Positions 33,920 through 42,968 of a stretch of 64,000 nucleotides of DNA are shown one piece after another (within the stretch, counting starts at the first letter, position 1; every line of letters starts with the position of its first letter). The translations under genes were made by a program, and so were the position numbers. The stretch spans positions 124,001 to 188,000 of the forward strand of contig CAYFJX010000002.1 of assembly GCA_964343705.1 (NCBI GenBank), read 5' to 3'. This stretch comes from JAUSFM01 sp964343705. Its GTDB lineage: Archaea; Nanobdellota; Nanobdellia; Woesearchaeales; UBA12501. The notes below the pieces were generated by a model. The model was not told the origin of the DNA. It did not search any database and saw only the letters and a program-made list of their open reading frames with translations.

Positions 33920-35077
33920 ATGGTAAAACCTGTGTATAATCAAGAAGATGTAGATCCAATGGAAGCCTATAATTTACCCTCTAAGAAAAAAGCAGAAAGA
34001 CTTTCAAGAATAGTGAATGCCTTAGAAGAGGTGGAAGATACTGTTGTAATGGATAGAGTTCATTTTTTTATTGATATTCAAAAACAACTTGAAGGAATTC
34101 TTGGAAACGAATATGCTACAATGAGAGCTACAATACAAAGACTCAAAAGACCAAACAAATTTCGTAATGTTGCTACATCAGAAACAGCAGAAGAATTTGC
34201 AGATAGTCCAGAGCACAGCGCCTTTTCTCCATCACAAAATGTTACATTATATCTTATTTACCAGCGATTTGGCTCAGAAGCAAGTATTTCAGCTGTTGAA
34301 TATATTGGAAAACTACCCAAGCAAAACGAGAATAACAACGGACTTGTCAGAGAGATAGTAACCGCACTATTTGAAGCCCACAAAAAAGAAGCATTCTATG
34401 CGAAAAAAAGAGAGTTCAGAGATAAAGGAGTTGAGTATGAAACTGATGGTTGGAATATTCAGCCAAAACAGGAAGAAAGTTCTTTTTCAGAAAGAAGAGG
34501 ATTTGTACTTGATGAATTGGTCGACGAAGAACGTATGCAACAGTTTGCAAGCCAAGTGTCTGCGCTACCAGAAGAAGCAAAAGAAAAAATACTCAGAAGT
34601 ATTAACCCCGGTCAGATTGTTGATTTTTATGAAGGATATCTTTCGAGTGTTACTGCTTCTTACGCATTGAGACAACAGTTTGGGGAAAAAGCACAACCCT
34701 ACATTCGTTCATTTATTGGTTATATTGCAACAGAACTGGTGAAATTTGACCATGATGAAGGTGATCTGGTTACCTTTGCAAAAACTGAAGAAGACTGTGT
34801 TAATCCAGCCATTATTAGACTGTACGCAGAGCAAGCCAAGAAATTTCAAGCTAGTCTTGTTGGAAGTATACGAGAATCAGCCGAAGGAGAAAGAGCCAAG
34901 GAATTTTATGAAGGTCTTCTAGAAGGATATGTCCTGGATGAATCACTCTATCTAAATACTGATGATCCTAAGAACTCGGAAACCCTACTGGGTAGCGTAG
35001 TTGCGGTAGTTGCTGATGAAATACTAAAAAGCAAAGAAGGAAAAATTGCTTTGGTACCAGCACCAACATTACAATAA
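33920..35077 (+). CDS. Hypothetical helical protein
   Basis: About 385 residues, mostly helical, Glu/Lys-rich, with no signal peptide or membrane helix. Not recognised. Two stretches (KAERLSRIVNALEEVEDTVV and EEKILRSINPGQIVDFYEG-like) look like helical-repeat packing. A GTG earlier in frame (33851) would overlap the small gene before it, but AGTATATATACT (33868-33879) is a good TATA box, placing the transcript start near 33897 and favouring the ATG used here. Confidence 0.6.
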   Translation: MVKPVYNQEDVDPMEAYNLPSKKKAERLSRIVNALEEVEDTVVMDRVHFFIDIQKQLEGILGNEYATMRATIQRLKRPNKFRNVATSETAEEFADSPEHSAFSPSQNVTLYLIYQRFGSEASISAVEYIGKLPKQNENNNGLVREIVTALFEAHKKEAFYAKKREFRDKGVEYETDGWNIQPKQEESSFSERRGFVLDELVDEERMQQFASQVSALPEEAKEKILRSINPGQIVDFYEGYLSSVTASYALRQQFGEKAQPYIRSFIGYIATELVKFDHDEGDLVTFAKTEEDCVNPAIIRLYAEQAKKFQASLVGSIRESAEGERAKEFYEGLLEGYVLDESLYLNTDDPKNSETLLGSVVAVVADEILKSKEGKIALVPAPTLQ

Positions 35078-35081
35078 CATT

Positions 35082-35936
35082 CTAAAACTTCATACTCTTT
35101 AACTTCTGAATACGCTTAGAGTGAGGTGGGTGAGTACTGAACAATCCTGCAAGACCACGCGCACTAAACGGATTAACAATAAACAAGCCACTTGTTTGCG
35201 CATTTCCCATCTTCATAGGACAGTTTGCTGCTCCTGCATGCAACTTATCAAGCGCAGATGCAAGACTTTTACTATCTTGAATAATTTCTGCTCCAGTCTT
35301 ATCTGCTTGATATTCCCTTGCCCTACTTAGTGCAAGCTGTACAATGGTTGCTGTCAATGGTGCAAGAATTGCAATCACTAAGAATTGAAGGATGTTTCCT
35401 CCACCATCATTATCTCGGCCACCAAATCCACCAAAGATTGCTCCCCATCGTGCAATAAATGCAACATAGGAAATTACAGCTGCAATGGTCGCGGCAATAG
35501 TTGTGATAAGGATATCTCTATTTTTAATATGTGCCAGCTCATGAGCAAGCACGCCACGCAGTTCATTTTTATCTAACAAACTAAGGATTCCTTGTGTAAC
35601 TGCAACAGCAGAATGTTTTGGATTACGACCTGTTGCAAACGCATTTGGTGACTGGCTTGGTACTAGGTACACTTTTGGCATTGGCAAACCTGCTTTGTCA
35701 GCAAGGTCTTTAATCATTGCATGTAATCCCGGAGCTTGTGCTTTTGTAACTTTTTTTGCACGGTACATTTTCAGCACTAGCTTATCACTAAACCAGTAGC
35801 TACCAACATTCATTAATAGTGCAAACACTAATCCAATAGTGAGGCCTCTAAAACCACCAAGTAATTGGCCAAGGCCAAGAAGCAAGGCACTCATAAGTCC
35901 TAAAAAAAACACTGTTTTTATTCTGTTGTCGATCAT
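35082..35936 (-). CDS. htpX: HtpX-like membrane zinc metalloprotease (M48)
   Basis: 284 residues. Two N-terminal membrane helices, the M48 zinc motif HELAH (His132, Glu133, His136), SPNAFATGRNPKHSAVAVTQG upstream of it, two more helices after it, and SRAREYQADKTGAEI supplying the third zinc ligand. HtpX degrades misfolded membrane proteins with the catalytic domain facing the cytoplasm. GAGAGGAG just before the ATG is the ribosome site. Converges with the hypothetical gene at 33920, with 4 nt between stop codons. Confidence 0.93.
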   Translation of the reverse strand: MIDNRIKTVFFLGLMSALLLGLGQLLGGFRGLTIGLVFALLMNVGSYWFSDKLVLKMYRAKKVTKAQAPGLHAMIKDLADKAGLPMPKVYLVPSQSPNAFATGRNPKHSAVAVTQGILSLLDKNELRGVLAHELAHIKNRDILITTIAATIAAVISYVAFIARWGAIFGGFGGRDNDGGGNILQFLVIAILAPLTATIVQLALSRAREYQADKTGAEIIQDSKSLASALDKLHAGAANCPMKMGNAQTSGLFIVNPFSARGLAGLFSTHPPHSKRIQKLKSMKF

Positions 35937-35951
35937 ACTCCTCTCATCTCA

Positions 35952-36308
35952 TTAGTCATTTATATATTTTTGCACATACGTATTTAAACCCTCAACATGA
36001 CTGAGTTTAGTATTCTTTTGCAAGAATTCACGGAAATAGGTGTCAATACGAACACCATGCTTGCGAAGGTGCTTAAAGAGCTTGCCATACAATTCCTTTC
36101 CTTTTTTATCAAAGTCAGTTAGAAGAATCACTTCACTATGTTCTTTTGCAACATCTTCACACACAGCAAACAACGGTTTTTTACTGAGCATGATTACTGG
36201 TGCGTTGGTGAAATGCGACAAGGCTTTTTTGTCCTTAGGTCCTTCAACAATAATGGCTTTGGTGGTTTGTCGTAGTTTTGTAAGCCATTGCTGGAATTTT
36301 TCTGTCAT
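35952..36308 (-). CDS. Small Toprim-domain protein
   Basis: About 118 residues, nearly all Toprim domain: TKAIIVEGPKDKKAL with the conserved Glu, then VILLTDFDKKGKEL with the DxD metal pair. Stand-alone Toprim proteins of this size in archaea resemble RNase M5-type or primase-type nucleotidyl-transfer domains; the exact role is unknown. An ATG 21 nt further upstream is possible, but a TATA-like TTTTTAATATG sits at about the right distance for this ATG. Divergent from the primase gene, 111 nt apart. Confidence 0.8.
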   Translation of the reverse strand: MTEKFQQWLTKLRQTTKAIIVEGPKDKKALSHFTNAPVIMLSKKPLFAVCEDVAKEHSEVILLTDFDKKGKELYGKLFKHLRKHGVRIDTYFREFLQKNTKLSHVEGLNTYVQKYIND

Positions 36309-36419
36309 ACACAGATCTAAGGTGAACATATTAAAAATACTTTCCTTTGCCAGTAAACTAATAGCGTACCATACAAAACATTATAAAGCTACTAAGACTC
36401 CTTATTTTTGGGGCACAAA

Positions 36420-38126
36420 ATGAATTCGCTTGCTTTTCTGAGGCATTATTACAAGAAGGAGATCCAGGCAGCACTAGCCTTATCGGCAAAGGACAAGGAG
36501 GTTGCCATTAAGTACACTAAAGGGTTTGGCAAGCGTCCTGATGTTCTTGAGTATGCAAATGATGTGCGTGAAATTGCACGTAAAGGTGCAACATCATTTC
36601 ATGTTTCTGAAGAGCATTGGACCAATCCTCTTGCACTGGAACCAGGGATGAATAAAAAAGATGTTGACGCGCTTCGCAAAGGTTGGGATCTTGTTCTTGA
36701 CATTGACAGTCCCTACTGGAGCATATCTAAAATTACAGCATGGCTTATTATTGAAGCGCTTAAAGAACATGGCATTAAAGATATCAGTGTCAAATTTTCC
36801 GGTAACAAAGGCTGGCACATTGGTGTGCCTTTTGAAGCATTTCCACCAAAAGTTGACCAAGGAGATACTGTACGTGAAACACATCAAATGTTTCCTGAAG
36901 CCCCCAGGATGATAGCATCATACTTACTTGATTACATAACAAAAAAAAAGATTACAGTAAAAGAAAACAAAGTTTTCTTCGGCAAACGCTTTTCAACAAC
37001 ATTTGAACAACTCAAAAAAATTCAATCTGATGAGCTTTTCAAAAATGTGTGTTCTCGCTGTGGAAAAGAACAAGAGAAAAAAAAGCAACAAAAAGTTGAG
37101 TTTGGTTGTGGCAGTTGTGGAGCAGTGCTTGTAAAAGATGCTGAAGAATCTGAAGATCTTGTTGTTTCATGTGAACAGTGTGGCAAGCTCATGCAAAAAC
37201 TTCATGTTCAAACACAACCATGTAGTTGTGGAGAAACCAGGACTATAAAACGATTTAATGCAGCATCTATTATTGAAGTTGACACCCTTCTTATTTCTCA
37301 ACGTCACCTGTACCGTGCAGTGTACTCTATGCACGAAAAATCAGGTCTTGTCTCAATTCCCATACTTCCTGATGAAGTGCTTACCTTTGACAAAAATCGG
37401 GCAGTGCCAGACAATGTGATAGTAGCAAAAAATCCAGTATTTCTTGATAGGTCTACTGTTGAAGCTGGTCAAGCAACTGATTTGATGGCAAAAGCTATGG
37501 CGTTTGCACAGGCAAAAGAACAAGAAAAAGAACGCCATGAAAAACATTCAAGTGGTAAGTTCGATGCAGACAAAGAATTTGAGCAATTTCAGACAGCAGC
37601 TCCAGAAGAACTCTTTCCCCCTTGCATGCAACTTACTTTTCAAGGAATGAAAGATGGGAAAAAGCGAGCAATGTTTGTTCTTATCAACTTTCTTGCCAGT
37701 GTTGGCTGGCAGCCAGATGCTATTGAAAAGAGGTTGGATGAGTGGAATATTAAGAACGCGGAAGTTCAAGAGCAACTTCGTGAAACAATACTCAAAGGGC
37801 GATTACGCTATCACAAACAACAAAGCAAAACACAAAAGCCAATGCTTCCCCCTAATTGTTCAAACAAGACCTATTACGTTGACATGGGGGTGTGCAAGCC
37901 AGACGGCTTGTGTGCAAAAATAAAAAATCCAGTGCAGTATGTTAAGAAAAAGATGTGGCTTGCTCAGCAAGGTGAAAAAAAAGAACGCCCAAAAAGAGTT
38001 ATGACAGACGAGCAAAAGCAGCGTATGCAACAAGCACGAAAACAATACAAAGAATTTAGAGAAATGATGAAAAAAAAGAAAGCAGGAGATGTTATTGAGT
38101 CAAGTAAGTCGGAAGAGAAAGTGTAA
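36420..38126 (+). CDS. priS: Fused DNA primase: PriS catalytic domain plus PriL-type iron-sulfur domain
   Basis: 568 residues. The PriS part has the catalytic pair LVLDIDS (Asp94, Asp96), SGNKGWHIGVPFE (127-139), a third Asp near 288 and QRHLYRAVYSMHEKSGLVSIP. Between them lies a Cys-rich insert with four pairs (C211/C214, C230/C233, C251/C254, C268/C270), more than usual. From about residue 395, the chain becomes the C-terminal domain of the large subunit: FPPC (Cys402), LPPNC (Cys480), GVC (Cys492), GLC (Cys498), IKNPVQY. These four Cys fit a 4Fe-4S cluster. Single-chain primases of this kind are known from Nanoarchaeum. The ATG follows TATTATAAAG by ~36 nt; an in-frame TTG 12 nt earlier is less likely. 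The C-terminus is a charged tail. Confidence 0.9.
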   Translation: MNSLAFLRHYYKKEIQAALALSAKDKEVAIKYTKGFGKRPDVLEYANDVREIARKGATSFHVSEEHWTNPLALEPGMNKKDVDALRKGWDLVLDIDSPYWSISKITAWLIIEALKEHGIKDISVKFSGNKGWHIGVPFEAFPPKVDQGDTVRETHQMFPEAPRMIASYLLDYITKKKITVKENKVFFGKRFSTTFEQLKKIQSDELFKNVCSRCGKEQEKKKQQKVEFGCGSCGAVLVKDAEESEDLVVSCEQCGKLMQKLHVQTQPCSCGETRTIKRFNAASIIEVDTLLISQRHLYRAVYSMHEKSGLVSIPILPDEVLTFDKNRAVPDNVIVAKNPVFLDRSTVEAGQATDLMAKAMAFAQAKEQEKERHEKHSSGKFDADKEFEQFQTAAPEELFPPCMQLTFQGMKDGKKRAMFVLINFLASVGWQPDAIEKRLDEWNIKNAEVQEQLRETILKGRLRYHKQQSKTQKPMLPPNCSNKTYYVDMGVCKPDGLCAKIKNPVQYVKKKMWLAQQGEKKERPKRVMTDEQKQRMQQARKQYKEFREMMKKKKAGDVIESSKSEEKV

Positions 38127-38135
38127 TTTTCTTAA

Positions 38136-39449
38136 TCATGCAACTCGAGAAAACCTAAATAAACTAGCTTGTTCTGCATCTTCATGGGTTTCTCCCATGC
38201 TTTTTAGTAAGTATGAGTCAACACCTACTTTTAGTGCACATCTTAGGGTGTAATCAGCTCGACTACCTTCCCCTCCTTTGCCTCCAAGGTATGCAGCAGG
38301 TTTAAGATCTCTAAAGAATCTTCCTCTGTTCTTAACCTCAACAGATTCTACACTAACACCCTTACCGAAATGAGTGTGTGCCCAAATCTGAGCATAGGCA
38401 AGTCCTGTGCCTTTTTGACTTGTAACAAAGACTACTTGGGTATCACGTGCATTTAATCTTTTTACTGCTCTTTTCATGCTATTTTCAGGGTCGACATTTA
38501 GTCGATGACGTTTATTTTCAATAATTCCACATCCTTTTTTCTCTTGTGCACTGGTGTAATCTTTGTCTTTTTTTCCATACAGGCCAGCGAGAACATCATC
38601 AAGTGCTTTCTCTTCGTTGTACACATTTATTTGATCAATATTAATAACAACAGTTCTTTCAAAATCTGGTTTGTCTATGTCCATTGCTTTAAGAAGTAAG
38701 TCTTCATCTTCAGCGCTACGAGCACCAAGCGCGTATACATATCCTGCTTCTTCACGAACTTCTTGTTCAAGTGTAGTTTTTCTTCCGTTCTTTTCTGTTA
38801 ATATTTTTTCCAATCTTTGTCGCTTTTCTTGGCTTGCTGATGCAGCTCGTTCGTCAAGTGCCTTAACTAAAGCCATACGGGCAAGGTATGAGTCAGGACG
38901 AATTGCAAGTGCAATTTGCAAGTTATGGATTGCGTCAGCATAATTACCACTCTTTGTGTCTTTTGCTCCTTGTCTAGCATAATGTGAAACTGGCTGCACT
39001 CCTTTAGGTGCTGGTGTTAAACGAGTTAAGTATTTTTTTACGTGCCTATTTATTGCTGCACTTGGGCTCATTTCAAGAAGTGCACTTGCTCTTTTTACTG
39101 CTCCAGCTGTATCTCCTAACAGTTCATAAGAAATTGCAGTTGCATATAATGCAGGACCACAAAAGCCTGAATGAGCTAACAATGCATGTTCAAGTTCTTC
39201 AGCAGCTTTTTGGGTTGCCTTCACATTTCCTTTTTTCCATTTTTTGTGTGCTTTGACCCATGATCTAAGGGGTGCTTCCATTTCAGAAGAAATAGGCATC
39301 TTGGCAATATCACCACTTGCAAACTCTTTTCGTAAATCTCTAATAAGTTGTTTCTTTTTTTTGGTTCTATACCCTGCCCCTATTCCAGAAACCATACTCT
39401 GTGTAAACTGCAATATTGGCCGTAGATGTCGTGTAAATAAGCCTTCCAT
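38136..39449 (-). CDS. TPR protein with unidentified C-terminal domain
   Basis: 437 residues. A basic N-terminus is followed by tetratricopeptide-like helical repeats (about 75-215; best repeat GNYADAIHNLQIALAIRPDS). From about 270 a compact alpha/beta domain begins: RTVVINIDQINVY, TQVVFVTSQKGTG, then SRADYTLRCALKVGVDSYLLK. The order hydrophobic strand-Asp, strand-Thr/Ser, late strand recalls a HAD or Rossmann fold, but the second acidic motif of HAD enzymes is absent, so I do not assign it. A TATA box (GTTTAAATAC) and GGAGAG precede the ATG. It is divergent from the ribosomal operon. Confidence 0.65.
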   Translation of the reverse strand: MEGLFTRHLRPILQFTQSMVSGIGAGYRTKKKKQLIRDLRKEFASGDIAKMPISSEMEAPLRSWVKAHKKWKKGNVKATQKAAEELEHALLAHSGFCGPALYATAISYELLGDTAGAVKRASALLEMSPSAAINRHVKKYLTRLTPAPKGVQPVSHYARQGAKDTKSGNYADAIHNLQIALAIRPDSYLARMALVKALDERAASASQEKRQRLEKILTEKNGRKTTLEQEVREEAGYVYALGARSAEDEDLLLKAMDIDKPDFERTVVINIDQINVYNEEKALDDVLAGLYGKKDKDYTSAQEKKGCGIIENKRHRLNVDPENSMKRAVKRLNARDTQVVFVTSQKGTGLAYAQIWAHTHFGKGVSVESVEVKNRGRFFRDLKPAAYLGGKGGEGSRADYTLRCALKVGVDSYLLKSMGETHEDAEQASLFRFSRVA

Positions 39450-39614
39450 TCTCTCCAGGAAAGAGATCTTGTATTTAAACCTTGCTATCTATTAACTACT
39501 ATAAAATAATGAACTTTTAGCTTTTGGCATGATTTGCTTGAAAAACAAGTCCACAAGCATAAGATTTATAAGAGAGGATAATTCCAGCAAGTTAACACAA
39601 AAACAAGATATTAT

Positions 39615-39646
39615 GTGTTTAAACAAGTTATTTAAGGTTTAAACAC
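39615..39646. repeat. AT-rich inverted repeat GTGTTTAAAC / GTTTAAACAC
   Basis: Two perfect 10-nt arms separated by 12 nt, lying between the divergent promoters of the TPR gene and the ribosomal operon. Suits a dimeric regulator or a nucleation site for chromatin; no protein can be named. Confidence 0.5.
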
Positions 39647-39712
39647 GGGTAAACAATCAAACTAGCCTGGAAAAAGGTCTTTCAGTACATGTTTGCAACT
39701 AGAAGTAGTTCT

Positions 39713-39722
39713 CTATAAAAAA
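39713..39722 (+). promoter_or_regulatory. Probable TATA box of the ribosomal protein operon
   Basis: CTATAAAAAA, the best match to a TATA box in the gap. It would put the transcript start about 170 nt upstream of uL3. Confidence 0.4.
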
Positions 39723-39794
39723 GCATGTCAAATAAGATTTGGCAACGAAAAATAAGCGTAAATAGCGTTTTTTTCATCGTATAATCGGCTAAAT

Positions 39795-39808
39795 GAGCCT
39801 TAAGGCTC
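39795..39808 (+). promoter_or_regulatory. Perfect palindrome in the ribosomal operon leader
   Basis: GAGCCTTAAGGCTC followed by TTGTTTTGGGG. In RNA it forms a 5-bp GC-rich hairpin with a 4-nt loop and a downstream T-rich stretch: an attenuator or protein-binding hairpin is possible. Confidence 0.35.
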
Positions 39809-39914
39809 TTGTTTTGGGGTATTTTCTTACTCATTTTCCCCCTATAACCCTCTATCTTGTACTCATATCAACTAACAACACATTCATACACATTCACACC
39901 ATCACATTCAAACA

Positions 39915-40925
39915 ATGGCAAAAGCACACGCACCACGACACGGAAGCATGCAATTTTGGCCACGTAAACGCGCACAGCGAGAACATGCGCGAGTACGATC
40001 ATGGCCTAGTGCAAACTCTGAAGCAGGGAAACCTGTGGGATTTGCTGGTTACAAAGTTGGCATGAGTCATATTATAGTGAGTGACAACCGCAAAAACGCC
40101 AAAACTAAAGGCATGGACTTAATGCTGCCTGTTACAGTGATTGAATGTCCACCCCTCAAAGTCATTGGCGCACGCTGTTTTGTGAAAGACAATGCAGGTG
40201 CGTACGGTCTTCGTGTTGCTACCGAAGTCCGAATTAAAGGCGACAAAGAGCTTGCCAAAATCCTTTCTGTTCCTTCTGATGCCAAAGACAAAGATGCCAC
40301 AAACCGTTTATCCTCATTACAACCTGATGACTATGTAGAAATTCGTCTTCTTGTACAAACTCAACCTAAACTAACCGGTATGGGTAAGAAAAATCCAGAA
40401 GTATTTGAACTTGGACTTGCTGGTAAACCAGCAGATCAACATGCTTTTGCAAAAGAAAAATTAGGCAAAGAACTTACCATTGAAGATGTTCTAACAGAAG
40501 GACAACAGATTGATATTCACAGTGTAACAAAAGGAAAAGGCAACCAAGGCCCAGTTAAACGTTTTGGTGTTGCTCTACGACATCACAAATCCGAAAAAAC
40601 ACGACGTGGACCAGGTAACCTAGGATCATGGAAAGCACAAGGACATAACATGTACCGTGTTGCACACGCAGGTCAAACAGGATACCATCTTAGAACAGAA
40701 CTTAACAAATGGATCCTTAAGATTGAAAAAGATCCAAAAACAATCAATCCAATTGGCGGATTCAAACGCTATGGTGAAGTAAAAAATCCTTACATTCTTC
40801 TCAAAGGCTCTGCAGGAGGAGCAACTAAACGTCTGCTTAAGTTTACACCCGCAGCACGACCAAACAAAAAAACACCCGGAGAAGCACCAGCTGTAAAATT
40901 TGTCAGCCAACGATCACAATTATAA
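39915..40925 (+). CDS. rpl3: Ribosomal protein uL3
   Basis: 336 residues, normal for archaeal L3. Typical motifs: PRHGSMQFWPRKRA at the start, GYKVGMSHI, VTKGKGNQGPVKRFG, RRGPGNLGSWKAQG. Binds 23S rRNA domain VI and lines the peptidyl-transferase region. First gene of the long ribosomal operon; a second-gene gap of 29 nt follows. Confidence 0.97.
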   Translation: MAKAHAPRHGSMQFWPRKRAQREHARVRSWPSANSEAGKPVGFAGYKVGMSHIIVSDNRKNAKTKGMDLMLPVTVIECPPLKVIGARCFVKDNAGAYGLRVATEVRIKGDKELAKILSVPSDAKDKDATNRLSSLQPDDYVEIRLLVQTQPKLTGMGKKNPEVFELGLAGKPADQHAFAKEKLGKELTIEDVLTEGQQIDIHSVTKGKGNQGPVKRFGVALRHHKSEKTRRGPGNLGSWKAQGHNMYRVAHAGQTGYHLRTELNKWILKIEKDPKTINPIGGFKRYGEVKNPYILLKGSAGGATKRLLKFTPAARPNKKTPGEAPAVKFVSQRSQL

Positions 40926-40954
40926 CTAAAACTAACTAAAAAACTCAAACAAAA

Positions 40955-41956
40955 ATGAAAGTCGCAATACTCGGACAGGACAATAAGAACACAGGAAGTG
41001 TAGAACTACCTATTCAGTTCCACGAACCAGTACGACCTGACCTTATCCAAAAAGCAGTAGAAACAATTCAAGCTAACAAGAGAACACCATACGGTGCAGA
41101 TCCTGAAGCAGGAAAAAGACACTCAGTTAAAGTTTCCAAGCGACGACGAAAATACAGAGGGTGTTATGGTATTGGAATCTCACGAGTTCCAAGGAAAGTA
41201 CACAGTCGAAGCGGTACACGAATGAACTGGACAGGATCATTTGCACCAGGAACAGTGGGTGGTCGTCGAGCACACGCACCTAAACCAGGAAAAGATTGGT
41301 CCAAGAAAATAAACAAGAAAGAACGACGAATGGCAATCAGGTCAGCAATGGCAGCAAGTGTAAACAAAGAACTTGTTATTGCACGTGGTCACAAAGCACC
41401 AAAGGAATTCCCATTTATTATTAGTAAAGGATTTGAAAACATAAGCAAAACAAAAGACTTACAGAAAGCACTTGCAGCAATCGGACTTACTGAAGAGCTA
41501 CAAAGGTGCAGTATCAAAAAACTTAGGTCTGGCCATGGTAGAAAAAGAGGAAGAAAATACAAGAAACGAAAAGGCCCACTTGTAGTAACTGGTGAAGAAA
41601 GCAAACTTTCCCAACTAAGTTTACCTGGTGTTGATGTTGTTCGTGTTGATAACCTTAATGCACAACTCCTTGCACCCTCATCTGTTGGCCGTCTTACACT
41701 ATATACTGAATCAGCAATTCAACGACTTGCAAGCGAAAAATTATTCACACAATCATACAGAAACGAAAAAGTAATCGCAGAAAACAACAAAAAAGCAGAA
41801 GAAAAACAAGCTGCTAAAAAAGCAAAGAAAACCGCAGCTCCTAAGAAAAAAGCTACTCCCAAAAAGAAGAAAGCTCAAAAAAAGGAAGTAAAACCAGCAG
41901 CTAAAGAAGCACCTGCAGAACCTGCAAAAGAAGCAGTGCAGGAAGCAACAGCATAA
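40955..41956 (+). CDS. rpl4: Ribosomal protein uL4, with Lys/Ala-rich tail
   Basis: 333 residues; the conserved part ends near 275 (LTLYTESAIQRLASEKLF). The loop reaching the exit tunnel contains GRRAHAPKPGKDWSKKINKK. GHGRKRGRKYKKRKGPLVV is the archaeal/eukaryotic L4 signature. The remaining ~55 residues are a low-complexity tail of Lys, Ala and Glu (AKKAKKTAAPKKKATPKKK), not part of the L4 fold, similar in composition to tails on uL22 and uS3 in this operon. Confidence 0.96.
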   Translation: MKVAILGQDNKNTGSVELPIQFHEPVRPDLIQKAVETIQANKRTPYGADPEAGKRHSVKVSKRRRKYRGCYGIGISRVPRKVHSRSGTRMNWTGSFAPGTVGGRRAHAPKPGKDWSKKINKKERRMAIRSAMAASVNKELVIARGHKAPKEFPFIISKGFENISKTKDLQKALAAIGLTEELQRCSIKKLRSGHGRKRGRKYKKRKGPLVVTGEESKLSQLSLPGVDVVRVDNLNAQLLAPSSVGRLTLYTESAIQRLASEKLFTQSYRNEKVIAENNKKAEEKQAAKKAKKTAAPKKKATPKKKKAQKKEVKPAAKEAPAEPAKEAVQEATA

Positions 41957-41966
41957 GTGAATCAAA

Positions 41967-42227
41967 ATGGAAGCTCACGATATCATAAAAAATCCGGTTT
42001 CAACCGAGAAAACAATCAGGTTAATGGAAGCAGAGAACAAAATAATCTTTGTTGTAGACCGAAGAGCAAAAAAACAGGAGATTAACAAAGCAATCACTAC
42101 AATGTTCAAAGCAAAAGTCGCAAAGGTAAACACACACATAACAGCAAAAGGTGAAAAACGAGCAATTGTTCGTTTTGCAGACGAAACACCTGCAATTGAT
42201 ATTGCAACACAACTAGGAATGATGTGA
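41967..42227 (+). CDS. rpl23: Ribosomal protein uL23
   Basis: 86 residues, standard length. IIKNPVSTEKTIRLMEAENK and FKAKVAKVNTHITAKGEKRA identify it. It sits at the exit tunnel rim and docks signal recognition particle and the Sec channel. 10 nt after uL4, 4 nt before uL2. Confidence 0.96.
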   Translation: MEAHDIIKNPVSTEKTIRLMEAENKIIFVVDRRAKKQEINKAITTMFKAKVAKVNTHITAKGEKRAIVRFADETPAIDIATQLGMM

Positions 42228-42231
42228 TCAC

Positions 42232-42963
42232 ATGGGAAAACGAATTATATCACAAGCACGAGGAAAAGGAGGGCCACGATATAAGGCACCCTCTTTCAAG
42301 TACGCTGGTGCAGCTACACATAGAAGCTGGGCTAATGCAACACTTAGAGGTCTTGTGCGTAAATTTGTACACTGCCCAGGACACAGCAGTCCTCTTGCAG
42401 TTGTTGAATACGAAGATGGGGAAGTAAGTCTTCAAATTGCACCTGAAGGTATTCGTGTTGGTGACGAACTACAAACAGGTCTTGAAGCTCCGATCGAAGT
42501 GGGAAACACCACAGCACTTAAGAATATTCCAGAAGGAGCATTTATCTATAATATAGAGGGAAAACCTGGAGACGGCGGAAAATACGCTCGATCATCAGGA
42601 ATATGTGCACGAGTTGCATCAAAAGCAGAAGACAAAATCATTGTTCGAATGCCATCAAAAAAGAACAGGATTTTTAACCCTGCATGTAGGGCAAGCATTG
42701 GTGTAACAGCTGGTGGTGGTCGAACAGAAAAACCAATCCTTAAAGCAGGAAAGAAATATTTCAAAATGAAGGCAAAGAACAAACTATGGCCAAAAGTATC
42801 AGGTGGATCTATGAACGCTGTAGACCACCCATTCGGTAATAAACGATCATCACGAAAATCAAAATCAAAACCTGTACCACGACACGCACCACCTGGAAGA
42901 AAGGTTGGTATGCTACGACCACGAACAACTGGTCGAAAAACTGGAAGTAAGGGCAGGAGGTAA
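42232..42963 (+). CDS. rpl2: Ribosomal protein uL2
   Basis: 243 residues. ISQARGKGGPRYKAPSFKY at the start, GSMNAVDHPFGNKRS near the end, including the conserved His next to the peptidyl-transferase centre (AVDHPFG). A GATGTGATC just before the ATG gives a GTGATC-type Shine-Dalgarno formed partly by the end of uL23. Confidence 0.97.
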   Translation: MGKRIISQARGKGGPRYKAPSFKYAGAATHRSWANATLRGLVRKFVHCPGHSSPLAVVEYEDGEVSLQIAPEGIRVGDELQTGLEAPIEVGNTTALKNIPEGAFIYNIEGKPGDGGKYARSSGICARVASKAEDKIIVRMPSKKNRIFNPACRASIGVTAGGGRTEKPILKAGKKYFKMKAKNKLWPKVSGGSMNAVDHPFGNKRSSRKSKSKPVPRHAPPGRKVGMLRPRTTGRKTGSKGRR

Positions 42964-42968
42964 ATCAT

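Larger units (their letters stand above)
39450..39914. other. 465-bp divergent intergenic region upstream of the ribosomal operon
   Basis: No gene is seen. It holds the TATA box of the minus-strand TPR gene (near 39476), an AT-rich inverted repeat (39615-39646), a TATA box CTATAAAAAA (39713-39722) that would start the ribosomal transcript near 39742, an A-run/T-run segment (AAAAATAAGCG ... GCGTTTTTTT, about 39747-39775) and a perfect 14-bp palindrome (39795-39808) followed by T-rich sequence. From 39840 to 39914 the sequence is purine-poor, like an unstructured leader. The leader of about 170 nt is long for this mostly leaderless genome. Confidence 0.5.

Noticed and set aside
39450..39914. 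Replication origin in the gap before the ribosomal operon
   Set aside because: AT-rich with one inverted repeat, but no repeated ORB-like motifs; the cdc6 gene is 39 kb away.
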